64,000 nt of DNA from Golubevia sp. BC0850 (taxonomy: Eukaryota; Basidiomycota; Exobasidiomycetes; Golubeviales; Golubeviaceae): the NCBI GenBank assembly GCA_012976225.1, contig JAAVVG010000001.1, positions 372,001 to 436,000 on the forward strand, given 5' to 3'. The notes beneath the pieces are model-generated. The model made no database searches and was not told the DNA's origin. It worked only from the letters and a program-made list of their open reading frames with translations. The stretch's first letter is position 1. Each line of letters opens with the position of its first letter. Position numbers and translations under genes: made by a program. Positions 10,924 to 22,600 of this stretch are shown piece after piece.

Positions 10924-13150
10924 ATGGACGCATCTAAAATGACTGGAGCAGAGATCCCAACTCTCATCAAAGTCGATCCCTTCAAACCAGCTGGTGAGTA
11001 GCAGCCTGGCTGCCTAATCAGTGTTACCGTCTTGGAGTTGGGAGAGCTGATAAGACTTTCTGACTCCGTTTCTTTACTTTCTCCCTCCAGAGGAGCAACC
11101 TGGAATTATGAACAGATGGCATCCTGACATTCCGCCAGTCGTGACCGTCGATGCAGGCTCCATCTTCAAGATTGAGACACATGAGTGGACTGGGTACGTG
11201 TGGTGGTAAAGACTAAAGAGGATAGGGGACGACTCTACCTCTCAAATTGCTCGTTCTTACTTTTCATTTCATTTATTCCTTTGTATCAAAACAGTGGTCA
11301 GGTTAGTGCTATTTGCAGCCCTCGAAAGAGCTCTCTCATCTTCGAAGGGCTCTTCTCCGTTTTTTCCTTGGAGTTTTCTTTTCCTTCTAGACATTCCTTG
11401 ACCACAATTTCTTGAATCTTTCCATTGTCTCTGAGCCCATCTGATTCTCTCGGAACTTTTACTGTTGTTTCTCTTCACAGATCGGAAACAACGACAATGC
11501 AGACGATGTAAAGAACGTCGATCTCACCAAAGTTCACAACCTGTCTGGTCCAATTGCAATTAGGGGAGCTGAGCCCGGTGATGTGCTAGTAGTTGATGTG
11601 AGTTCTGCTCCTTGTACACTTTGGGTGCACATTCAGAGAAGAGCTCTTCAATGCTCACCGATCTCGAATCGCCCTTATCGATTGATTCCGACTGCTGGTT
11701 ACATCTTTTCGACAGATCCTCGACGTTCAACCATTCCCGCATTTTAACTGGGGATTTACAGGAATCTTCGAGTTGGACAATGGAGGAGGACTTTTCAGTC
11801 GCGAGTTCAAATCACGTGCGGCGAAGGCAATCTGGGACTTCAAAGGAATCTATGCCACATCCCGCCACATCCCCGGAGTCAGATTCGCAGGCATTCCTCA
11901 TCCTGGTTTGATAGGTACCGCTCCTAGTCAAGAACTGTTGGACCTTTGGAACACTCGCGAACAAGGTCTAATCGATGCTCACAAGCAACCAGATGGGTCC
12001 GACTGTGTACCCGCCGTAGCACTTCCACCTTCTGCTAAAGGTTGGTCAATACAGACTAGAATCTCTAAATCTCTGAGTACTGACGCTCTTCCTGCTGTCT
12101 GTCCTGGCAGGTGCCTACGTCGGTCAGGATCTAAAGGACGACGTCAGAAAGAAGATTTACACAGAGGGAGCTAGAACTATTCCTGGCAGAGAACATGGAG
12201 GAAACTGTGACATCAAGAATTTGAGTAGGGGATCCAAGTGCTTCTTCCCAGTATTCGTCGAGGGGGCTAATCTCTCTCTCGGAGACTTGGTGGGTTGATC
12301 GAAATCGTTTTGAAAGTCGAGGCCAGCAATAACTCATCCTTTTTCCTTACGGACCTTCTTCCTCCATCTTTACTTTGATTTTCTCATCCTTGAATCTTTC
12401 TCTCTTGTAGCATTTCTCTCAAGGAGATGGAGAAGTGAGTCCTTGGCGTCGTTTCCGCGTCTCTTCGCTTTTCGAACTTCTCGACTTCGGTTTTCTGATC
12501 TCTTTCCTCCACCCTCCTTGATCTAGATGTCTTTCTGCGGAGCCATTGAGATGGCTGGAATCACTACTCTTCAAGTTGGGGTCATCAAAGGAGGAGTAGA
12601 AAAATTTGACAGTAAGTATCAAAGAGACCTCGCTGGTCAGGCTCGATCGAGACTTACCCCCTTTCCCCATCAACCCACCCACAGTGAAGATGCCGATCTT
12701 TATGCCATCTCCTGTGGATCCGGTTTACTCAAGCAAGCTAGTTTTTGAAGGTATTGGAGTCGATTTGCATGAAGACGGAGCTCAAGGCAACATGGACGCC
12801 ACCCTGGCCTTTAAGACTGCAGCTCGTAACTGCATTGCCTATTTGATGAAACTAGGCTACACCAGAGAACAAGCTTATCTCCTCTTAAGTGCCTGTCCTG
12901 TTGATTCTCACATCGGAGCGGTAGTCGAGTGAGTTCAGCTTGCCATCGGGTTTGGTTTCAAAACTACTCTGCCCGTCGACATTGCTTCGACTGACCCCTT
13001 CTCCCGTTCTTCCCGTCTCAGTTCTCCAAACGCCTGCGTCACTCTTGGACTTCCATTGGCTGTTTTTGACAGAGATATCGCTCCCATGGAAGCTGGTTTG
13101 GAGAAGAAAGATTACGGTCAATGTGCCATTAGATCTGACGGAGTTTTGTG
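10924..13150 (+). CDS. formamidase (FmdA/AmdA family)
   Basis: Hydrolyses formamide, and possibly other short amides, to ammonia and formate, a nitrogen-scavenging reaction in the cytosol. The spliced protein reads MDASKMTGAEIPTLIKVDPF, then MNRWHPDIPPVVTVDAGS, HEWTGGQIGNNDNADDVKNV, HNLSGPIAIRGAEPGDVLVV, the conserved GREHGGNCDIKNLSRGSK, and HFSQGDGEMSFCGAIEMAG, all family hallmarks. The C-terminal part (ACPVDSHIGAVVDSPNACVT) also matches. The end is GQCAIRSDGVL then TGA. Two exons are very short: a 7-nt exon at 11295-11301 supplying the GGQ stretch, and a 24-nt exon at 12411-12434 (HFSQGDGE). An ATG-initiated frame also begins further upstream at 10780, but homology begins at MDASK, so I use 10924. 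Confidence 0.92.
11295..11301 (+). other. 7-nt microexon of the formamidase gene
   Basis: The preceding exon ends at 11193 after HEWT plus two bases of the next Gly codon, before donor GTACGT. The 7 bases TGGTCAG lie between an ACAG acceptor and a GTTAGT donor, and the next exon starts ATCGGAAAC at 11481. Joining them gives HEWTGGQIGNN in frame, exactly the conserved formamidase sequence. Without it the motif is lost and the frame shifts. Confidence 0.8.
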
Positions 13151-13636
13151 AAAGAAGGGATGAACCAGAGAAAAATTCCAAGAATTGTGAGAAGAAGATG
13201 TACTGTTCGCCGATTTTGAATTTTGTTTGTAAATCTTGACCTTTGATTGTGTTTGTGAAGTCGACGTTGGAGTGAAAGTATCTTTCGAAGCTACATCTCA
13301 GCGATTTTGTTCTCGTATTTTAGGATCGGAAATGAAAAACTCTACATACACAAGAAATTTTTGACATGTACAAGTAGATAGGAAGGGGAGAAGCTCGAAC
13401 CCCCCGAAATTGGGACTTGGAACGTTGGAACAAAACTAAAAACCCAGCTAACAGGCTGAAAAATTTCTTCACCTTTAACCGTCTTCAACTGTTCGCAATC
13501 GACCACAAAGCAAGTACAAGAAGAATGACGTTGAAGGCATCATAAGATTGTTTACGCTCTGATCGCTCATGCCATCACACGTTACTCAATCGAAGCAAAA
13601 GGCGAGGAAGACAGGGACGGCGTCAGAAAGTGAGTG
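13151..13636. other. intergenic region, no gene seen
   Basis: Formamidase 3' flank and the region before the decayed F-box/LRR gene. No open frame with coding character and no RNA gene is visible. Confidence 0.5.
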
Positions 13637-15239
13637 ATGCTTCCAGATTCAATCGTTCTCCCCCTCTTCAACTCTGCCCTTTCGTACTCTATCGGCCAAC
13701 AAGTCTTGATATCTGACCTCCACATCCTTTCATTTCCCTTCTCTCTCTTTTACGCTTTTCTCTTGTCTCTTGACAGACTTACAGACTCGACTCTGCTCAA
13801 TCTCAACTTAGCTTCCAAAGAGTTGTCTTCGTTATGGCTGTCAACACTTCATCGTAACGTGACGGTATCTCATATGAATGTTGAGAGCTTCCTTCCATAT
13901 CTCTTAACTTCACCTCCCTCTTTCCTCAAGACACGCACTCTAAGGTTAGACTTTTCTATTATTAAGCGCTGGTATTAAGCGCTGGACATCCGAATAAGAT
14001 CACAGACTCAAAAGAATGCACCTTCAAGCAACTCATCCAGACTTAAACGCACTTCGAGCCGAGGATGCTAATTTGGAAGCCGAGGCCATGGGAGCACCGG
14101 AAGGTTCATCGATGGATCCTTGGCTCAAGAAGTGGGTCTGCTTGAAATTCACCAGAGAAGCCTCGATCTATTCCATCATAATTGAGAGCATGCCGAATTT
14201 GGTTTACCTAGAAGCGACTGAAGAGGTCATTTCTCAGTTTACAAAGGTCGATGTGAGAAGAGACGATGGCATCCCTTTCAGTCTCCCATTGCTAGGTCTT
14301 TCAAGTTTGAAAACCCTCAGAATGTGAGAGTCTCGACGACACATAATCACCGCTACTAATTGTACCTGGTTAATGCTTTTCTTGGAATCTCTGACCCATC
14401 TCCAGATCAACATTAAGATCAATTCAAAAGATCAGAAGTTCCTCTCAAAAAGGTCCAGAATTACTTACTTCGACCTCAGCTTTCAAATCAAAGACGAAAA
14501 GAAACCAAGTTGGCCAGGGAGGAACATGTGAGAGACCCTAGTTCTAGTATCTTTCTTAGCTTCGACCAAAGATTTATTAGAGTTGAAGATGGTCAATTAC
14601 TGGAGAACTTCCCTGGAGAGCTACAGATGAAGCGTCAATAGATTTTTTGAAGTATCTCAGATCTTCTTGTAGGACTCTCAAGTTTCTATGCTTAATGGGC
14701 GAATTCACCGGAGCATCAGACAAAAGAGAAGAAGTCAAGGGTTCAGAAGTCGAGTTCAAGGCTTCAGAATGCGTCTCTTTAGACTGTGATTCAGTCGCAG
14801 CTTGCCGATCTTTTGACACCCCCTCCGCAACTCCAAAATTCCTGCTGCTCCTTTGAAATCTTTCCATCTCGGCCCTCACTCCATGTACGCGTCCGGGATA
14901 TTTCCAGAACAGCAACTCATGGACTGGATCAAAGAGAGAGATTCCCCAACACAATCGAAGAAATCATCCTCAACCCAAAACCTACCAGACTGGATGGAAC
15001 TTTCATCGGCATGAGGGAACCAGAGACTGAACGGAGGGAGACCAGAAAATCTCTAGAAGATTTGTGCTCGAAGAAGAAGTTGAGACTGAAGATTTTGAAA
15101 GATGATGAACAATGTGAGTTCGACTCTTGGAATGAAACTTTGTTTTCTCTTTGGCTGTCACTTATTACGCCTACTCTTCTACTCTTCTTCTCTTGCAGTG
15201 CCTTTCGGAGTCATGCCCGAACCAGAGGATCTGTTTTGA
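13637..15239 (+). pseudogene. decayed F-box/LRR gene, copy A
   Basis: The N-terminal part reads RLTDSTLLNLNLASKELSSL, WLSTLHRNVTVSHMNVESFL and LTSPPSFLKTRTLRLD. It is clearly paralogous to the locus at 55.4-56.1 kb (LNGESFLPRLFDSP, HSLRLD). The frame is broken by a 13-bp tandem duplication at 13961-13985 and by a TAA just after it. Coding resumes as DHRLKRMHLQATHPDLNALR and IYSIIIESMPNLVYLEATEE, again matching the paralogue. After a possible intron near 14325 the LRR signal changes frame several times (DFLKYLRSSCRTLKFLCLMG, then THGLDQRERFPNTIEEIILN). A last intron (about 15115-15198) leads to LPFGVMPEPEDLF and TGA. Some frame changes could be unrecognised introns, but the duplication plus stop make a pseudogene most likely. 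Confidence 0.6.
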
Positions 15240-15555
15240 AGGAACTGATGAGCCAGATTAGGAAGCTGGAGTGTTGGAGTTCGAAGAAATGAGGGAGAAG
15301 AAACAAACGCAATGCCCAAGAGATAAAGTCAGGGAGAGAACTGTCTAATGATCTAAATCTTTCTCAAATCCAGCCTTGACTACTTGAGTGACGCGCGACA
15401 ATTGGAAATGCGGGCGTTTAAACATTCGAAACAGCGACAAGGAACATGTCGAACTTGATCTTATTTTGTCAATGAGACAATACAGAGCCTTGAAGGACCA
15501 GAATGAAGATGAGAGAAAGGTGCGAGATAAAATACAGGACGTCGTCGTTCGGCCT

Positions 15556-18500
15556 TCAGTAAGATTGGATCCCAGAGATTGGAGTATTCGTGTTGGTTGA
15601 GTTGGAACCAGAATTTGTCATAGAACCAGAACCAGATTTTGCTTCGATTTCCTTCTCTCTAGCTTCGAGCTCCTGGAAAGCTTGATTCAACGCGAAAGAA
15701 GTTCCAAAGCCTTGGTGTCTCAGCTCTGATCGACCCATCGCATGAAGATCTCGTTTGAGCTCGTCCTGTTGATGGTTTGACAGGTAATACAGAACAGGAC
15801 AGGGTGGAGAGAGAGAGAGAAGAAGAGATTAGTGCCGTCGAATCGGAGGGGCGGGAGGGAGAATGCAGATGACTAACCTCGAAACCTCTCATCATGTCGT
15901 TCTGAAGTAACAAATCGAAGCACTCTGAGGTATCATTATTTCTCTCTCTGTAATCTTGCCTGTACTGTTCGAGCTCGGCCGGACTGCAAGAAGAAAATCG
16001 GAAGGTTGGGGGTGAGGACGAGAGGCCAAATAAGTAGATGAGCAAAAAAGCATCAGATTTGGGTGGAAGTGTCACAACCGGAATAACTCGAGAACTCACC
16101 TCATCATATCCAATCCATCCTTCGAAGTCGGAGGCTTCTCCTTTTCCCTCTCCAACCTTTCCTTCTCTTTGTCCCTCTGTAATTTAGCTTTCATCTTGTT
16201 CTTATCAGCTTCACTTAATGGAATTTTCGTTTTGCCGTTGATTTCCTTCTCCTTAGCTTTGTCTTTATCTTTTGCAGAAGTAGTTGGAGGAGTTTGATCC
16301 TTTCCTTTAGCAGGTGTCGAAGAACTAGAACTATCGAATCCCAGCAAGGCATTTAAACCAAACCCACTATCTCTAGGTTTCGCGATCCTAGGTTTATTAG
16401 CAACTGGAAGAGTTGGAGTCGAAGCATTCGAACCAGTAGGATTCAAAGAGGGAGTTTTTGGAGTTCCCAAAGAAGAATTTGAAAGAAAACTTGGAAGTTT
16501 GTTCTTAATTTGAGGTTGAGAATTAGAAGGCGTGGAAAGTTTGGTTGCAGAATTTGATCTAGAAATTGAAGTGTCCGCAGAAGTTTTGGCTTTCTTTTGA
16601 GCCGGTAAATCTGATGAAGTTGATTCTTCCTGAGATTTACTTCTAGCCTCCATTGGAGATTCCTTCTTCTTCAATCCTAATTTTCCATCTTTACCTTTAT
16701 TCTTCTTTGAAGATTTCTTCTTTCCATCATCACTTTCCGAGTCTTCATCAGCAGCATCTGAAATCTCATCATCACTACTGCTTTCATCTAGCACGTCATT
16801 ACTTCGCTTCTTTCCCTCTTGACTCTTTCCTTTTCCTTTTGATTTCTTCCCTACTTCATCACTATCACTATCTCTTTCATCCGAGACTCTCCTCCTCTTA
16901 TTACGACCTTTACTTCTCCTCTTCTCATTTTCAGTTGGATCTTTGAAATCATCTCCAGAATCATCGTCATCCTCTTCTTCACTATCACCTTTTCTAACTT
17001 TCTTCTCTACGTCTCCATCTCTGTCTTGAGAGTCTTTCCGCCTGGCAAAAGCACTTGTACTCTTTCTTCCACTAGACGTTTCAGCCCTCTTCTTATCAAA
17101 AGAGGCATTGAACTCCTTATGAGAGATCCCACCATCCTTCCTTTGCTTCTTAGATCTTGAAGGTCGATCTTCGTCAGAAGAGTCGGGATCATTCATATCC
17201 GACAAAGAGAATGATGCTTTCATTGGAGCAATAGAAGTTTGAGGTTGGGATTGAGATTGATCCTTCACATTTTCAGAAGGATTGAAACCAGGTGCCAGAC
17301 CAGGAGGACCTTGAGGAACGAAGTCCGGAGATGGACTCTTAGATTTACCACTGTCACCACCTCTTCCTGGTCTTCTCAGCAAAACCTTTCGAATTTTCCT
17401 TTGAGGCTGGATAGCGGTTTCAGGAGATTGAGAGGCGTCCTTCGGTTGAGTTGAACTTGAACTTTCGATCCCAGATGTTGATCCGACTTTAACCTCATCT
17501 TTCAAAATACCACTTTCGCCTCCTTTCCCAGAATTCCTTCTCTTTCCTCTCCCTTTTTCTTTTCCCCCCTCTCTCTCTTCATCCTTTTCGAAACTTTTCA
17601 TGACAGGTGAAGGACCAGGGGTCGAATCTTTACTCTCCAGTCCATCTCTAGATTGTTGAGGCCTAACCACTCTCTCCTTTTCCACTAGTTGCGTGACAGT
17701 TCTAGGCTCTCTGTTTGTTGGAACTTTGTTACGAGATGGTCTGCGTTGAGGTGGTGGATCGACTGGAGTAGTTGATTCCACAGGAACTGGAATGACCAGG
17801 TTTGTTATAATTGGAGGTAGGATTGGAGTTGAGACTTGTTCAGTTGAGGGTTGTTCAGTTGACGAAGGATCCGGAGGCAGATTTGAAGTCGAAGTTAAGG
17901 GTGATTCAGTTGATGGTGGAATTGAAGTTTGAACAGGAAGCGAAGTTGGAAGAGCTGCAGTTTCGATTTCCGGAAGCGCAGTTGATAGAACCCCCTCGAC
18001 GTTCACTTCCGAAGTCAGCCCTGTTGAAGCATTCGTGAATGAATTTGTGAAACTTGGAGCTTGAGGCATTGCAGCTTGTGGATTTGTAGATGGCGAAGGA
18101 AAGGCAGGAGGAGAAGAGAGAGTCGAAGTTGAAGATGGAATTGGAGTGACGTCATTGACTAAATTGGCAGCTGCAGGGACTGAGCTCTTCGGAGGAATTG
18201 AACTGAAAGTTGATGTTGAAAGTGGATCTGAAGGACCAGAAACTGGAATTGCAGAAGGTGCAGAAGAGATCTCCAGAGAAGTCGAAGGAGCAGTAGTTGT
18301 TGGAATGGAAGATGGAGAAGTAGTAATTGGCATTGAAGTTGAGAGGTTGTATTCTGTGTCTTTAGGAGTTTGAGAAATGTCAATAGGAATCTCTGGCTCT
18401 CGGACTTGAAGATTGATTGGATTCGAGGCTAGACTCTCAGCTCCATCAGCTTGCGAAGAAGCGGCCGCCTGTTCTGTTGAGCTCGAGATAGGGATCCCAC

Positions 18501-19491
18501 TTCCTGATACGATTCCTGATTGAATTTGAGAGAATGCAGGATGAGGTTGCTTGTCATCTTGCCTTTGTTCTTGAGTTGAACTTGATCCCTCTTGTTGCTC
18601 CCTCTGAGCGTCCGGCTGCGCTGCTTCCATTCCCCTTTCGATTCCCAGTAGCTCCTCTGTGGCCATGGAATCATTCTCCGATCCTATCTTTGCATCTTGC
18701 TGTCTCTTGATTTTCAATTCCTCCAATCTACTTTGCTCCTTCTTCTCCTTCTCCTTCCTCTTCTCCTCTTCAGCCTGCCTCTCTTTATCCATATTCACCT
18801 GAGGCTCTACCGTCTCTGCAGAACTGGCATGCCTATAAGGGGAAGCACCAGGAGTATGAGCAACCCCAGGAGTAGTAGGGATGTCAGGTTCACCTTCTGC
18901 ATCTACATCTTGATCTTGCTGCTTTCCTTTCCCTTTCCCTTTACTCTTTCCAGCAGCTCCTTCCTCATCTGATAGATCAGTCAAATCTGAGTCGTTCTCT
19001 TTTTCTTTGTCATCTTTCTTCCTTCTGCTTCTGGTCTTTGGAGACGTCGTCTCTTTCTCTTGCTCTGGTTCTGGTTCTTTGATGGATTGAGCTTCTTGTT
19101 GAGCTTTCTTGCCTCGAGTCGGCTGACTTCTCAAAGAGGTTCTTGGAGTGATTGCAGGTCCTGAGTTTGAATTGGCTTTACCTCTACCTCTACCTCTTGT
19201 ACTCGTACTAGCTTTGGAAGTCTCTGCTGGAGTTGGAGTCGGAGTGGCTTCAGCTGGAGCTCCAGAATTCCTTCGAGTCACTCTACCTTGAGCTGGAGGA
19301 GTTGAAGATGTAGAGGAGACTGAAGCTGATTCTGTAAGATTCAAGCTACGACGAAATTTCAGTCCCATCCTGGAATCTTGCGATGTCGGGTGAGGACGTC
19401 TGGTGGGTTGGTTCAAGAAGCGCTTGAACGCTCTGCGAGGAGAGCGTCGAGTATTGCGCTCCTCCCTTTGTCTCTCTCCTTTCTCGCCCAT
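15556..19491 (-). CDS. large disordered nuclear-type protein with conserved-looking C-terminus
   Basis: About 1,200 residues of mostly low-complexity Ser/Thr/Pro and Lys/Arg/Asp/Glu sequence. The basic N-terminus (RRSPRRAFKRFLNQPTRRPH) and many basic clusters (RSRRKKDDKEKENDSD, KGRNKRRRVSDERD) suggest nuclear targeting. The C-terminus looks folded. Two in-phase introns join DGLDMM to SPAELEQYRQDYRERNNDT, then LLLQNDMMRGFE to DELKRDLHAMGRSELRHQGF and FQELEAREKEIEAKSG, ending GIQSY. I do not recognise this C-terminal region. Start chosen at MGEKGERQREE, the second ATG in frame; MGLKFRRSLNLTES further down is also possible. A chromatin or transcription role is inference only. Confidence 0.65.
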
Positions 19492-19663
19492 TTCACAGCA
19501 GGAAAGAATGAGAAGTCGGTTTCTGGTTTTCGAAAAAAGTACTTCAACTTTTGATATCTGTGTTCTAAGGGTCATTAACATCTTCTGGTTAAAGGATTTT
19601 GGATTTCAATGTTCCAATCTTCCCGAGCCCCTTCTTTATTTCCACTCTCTTCAATTCAGACCC

Positions 19664-22600
19664 CTACACTTCTCCATTCACATTCTTTCCGCGCATAGGG
19701 TTGGAAGAAACTTGAGCCTCAACGTCTTGGAAGATCCTTCCTTGATCTCCCTTACGAATGTCAGCTACCAGAGCGGTGAATTTTGGAGCCATACCTGAAC
19801 GAAGCCGGAAAGTGTCAGTCATCTCGGCAGCCGTTGCGTTGCGTTGGCGTTCTCCTCTCACGTCCCCATTCCATAGACACGTCGACCTTCTCAAGACTCA
19901 CCAGAAGAAGGCAATCTCTGGAGAGCAACCAAAGCACGATAGATGGACCTTGTCAATTGACCAGATTTCTCGATTTCTTGCTTGGTCTTGGTGTCCTTGT
20001 TCTTTTCCTTCTCCTTGTCCATCTCTTTGAGTTTCGCGTTGGTTGGGTCGACGATCTCTTCCAGATCTGTGGGATCGAGAAGTCGCCGGAAGTTGGAGCA
20101 AGAAGTGAGGAGGATGAGGTCAGGGGTAAGAAATAGCTCCTAAGAGAAAATTGAGATGGCCTGAAGGGAACTCACGTTGAGAAACTGGAAGAGGAGCTAG
20201 ATCGGCCAAACGCATTAGGGTCAGATAACAAAGCACTCTGATACTGTCGTCATCAGTCAGTCCAACGGTGATATGTTTCATGTCTGTTGTTTGGGAAGCG
20301 TGAAGGTGTGGAAGTCAGAAAGTCGGAGGTCAGAGAAAAGACAAGATCCTAGAGAAGAGAAAAAGTCGAAGAGGAAAACTCACATTCTGGGACGTCGATC
20401 TTGGCTAGACAGGTGTCTAGAAGGGTGTACATGGTTTCGAAGGCGCTCTATTAAAGAATAAAGGGGGGTTAGGAGGGAGAAACGAGACGCAGGGTTAGCA
20501 GATGCTTGGAAACCAGCAGATAAACTTGCGCCGCTGCCTCTTGTTGGCCGACTCACCTTTCTGAGATCCAGACCGTCATCGATAGTAACCGTGAAAGGAC
20601 CCATAGGGACTTTTCTGATAAGCTGGTCGTTCCTCTTAGTCTCTTTATAAAGCATAGGTAGTAGAACCTCCAAGTGATCTCTTATCAAGTTAGGCTTGTT
20701 GTGACCTGAGCTGTTGAAGATCAACATAGCATTCTTCCTAACCTCGATATCATCATCGTTGAGACAAGCCAAGAAGTCCATGATGACAGGTTTCAACGCT
20801 TCGTCGTAAGAAGTAGATGTATCGGTTAGAGTAAACCTGACAGCTGAGATAACGGCAGCTCTAGTCTTGGAATTCGATGCACCTGAAGCGTTGACTAGAC
20901 GGGATTGTAATTCTGACAGATACTTGGTTGGATCTGTTAGAATTAATCTGGCTAGACATTCGGAGGCAATGTTTCTTAGAGCTTCATCGTCATCGGATGC
21001 TACGTTGAAGAGAGGTCCGAATAGCTGTGGAGCTAGAGTTTCCAATTGACTTGAGCTTCCGTGGGTGATTAATTCCTTGAGAGCGTTCAACGACAGAAAC
21101 TTCTCCTTCTTTGCGACTTCAGAATCCGAGATAGTAGTAATGTGAGATGCAAGGATTGGAAGAACTAAATCCAGGTTTCCTACTGCGATGTTTCCGACTG
21201 AGAACGAAACTGCAGACTTAATTTCTTCAGAGTCACTCTTGTAGAAACTCATAATCTTATTCCAAAGCTTAGTGTTGGTCGAGAAATCAGTTGTAAATCT
21301 ACCAACCTCACCCAACAGAAGTAAAGCAAAGTAAATCTCGGTGTCGTTTGCTTTCTTGGCTTCGAGAGTTGCTTGACGTTGCTTGAGAATCGTCTGGACT
21401 GAAGAATGATCGTCAGAAGAGATCAGGATGGCTCCAATACATTTGGCAATAGTGGATGAGATTTGATTGGCACTGAGGTTTGAACCTTGGGAGGCTAGTC
21501 TAGATCTGGCTAGGGATTTCATTAAGTTTTCAACCAAATTAGAAGTTAAACTGGAATCGATCGAAATCAAACCTCTGAAGAATTCCAACAAAGCCTCCAA
21601 CGATCTACCGGCGATCAAACTTGTACTGAGAGTATCATAAATGTTAGGTAGCACCAGTTCTTTAATCTCTTGCTGGGAAGCGGTACTTGAGGCAAGGATT
21701 AGACCGATGATTTGAAGTTTCATTGGGAACAGATTCTGGTCGATTTCCGAAACTTTCAAAAGCGGGCCTAGCTCTGATAGAACGTGAGTATAGATTTCTG
21801 AATCTAGGTTGTTTCCGAGTCTCTTGAGTAGGGCGATCAAGCAAACGAAAGATGAGAACTTGACGGCTCGGTTGTTTTGACGTAAAAGATTGGAAACTTC
21901 AGAGATGGAGACCTTGAGGAATGAATCGAATTCTGGACCCGAGCAGACTGAAGATGAACAGGTTTGAGTTAAGACCTTTAGACTGGCTAATCTTGTGACT
22001 TCACTCTTTAGTCTGTCTGCAAGTAGAGGCAGACATTCTGAGAACTTGTCTTGAATCTCATCTCCACAATGTGAAAGTAGAGTTCCGAGGCAAGAGATGG
22101 AAGCCTCTCTAATTTCGGAGTCGGAGTCTGATCTTGTTAATCTAGAAATGGTCTCTTGGTAGATTTCGAGTAGATGAGGCTTGAAGGCATCGTTTCTAGA
22201 AGCGCCGTTTCCTAGAGGTCTCAAAGTCTTGACCAACTCCTCGCTAGCTGAGAAACCTTCGATAGAATTCCTGTGCATCTTGTCTCCCATACTAACAGTC
22301 AGAATGGGTACCAGCTTGCTTAGATCCTTACTGAAAGCTTGACTAGAATGGTTTTGGAAGACGGTCTTGAAGAAGATTAGAGCCTCTGCCTTCAAATTGG
22401 ATCCGGGACCAGAAGAAGAGTCTGAAGTTTTGAGTGACTTTGCGATTGCTGACGTTAGAGCTGAAAGATATGAATCCAGACCTCCGCGGAGGACTACGAC
22501 CAATTCTCGAAGGACTGAGATTGACGGGATAAGGGTTGCGACTGATTTCGAGCTCAACTCTTTGGAGAGAGCTTTGGAGATCAATGGCACAAGGGAGCGG

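Noticed and set aside
18697-18972. Leu-rich 'membrane protein' on the plus strand
   Set aside because: Antisense of Lys/Glu-rich repeats (KEKKEQ) in the disordered nuclear protein.
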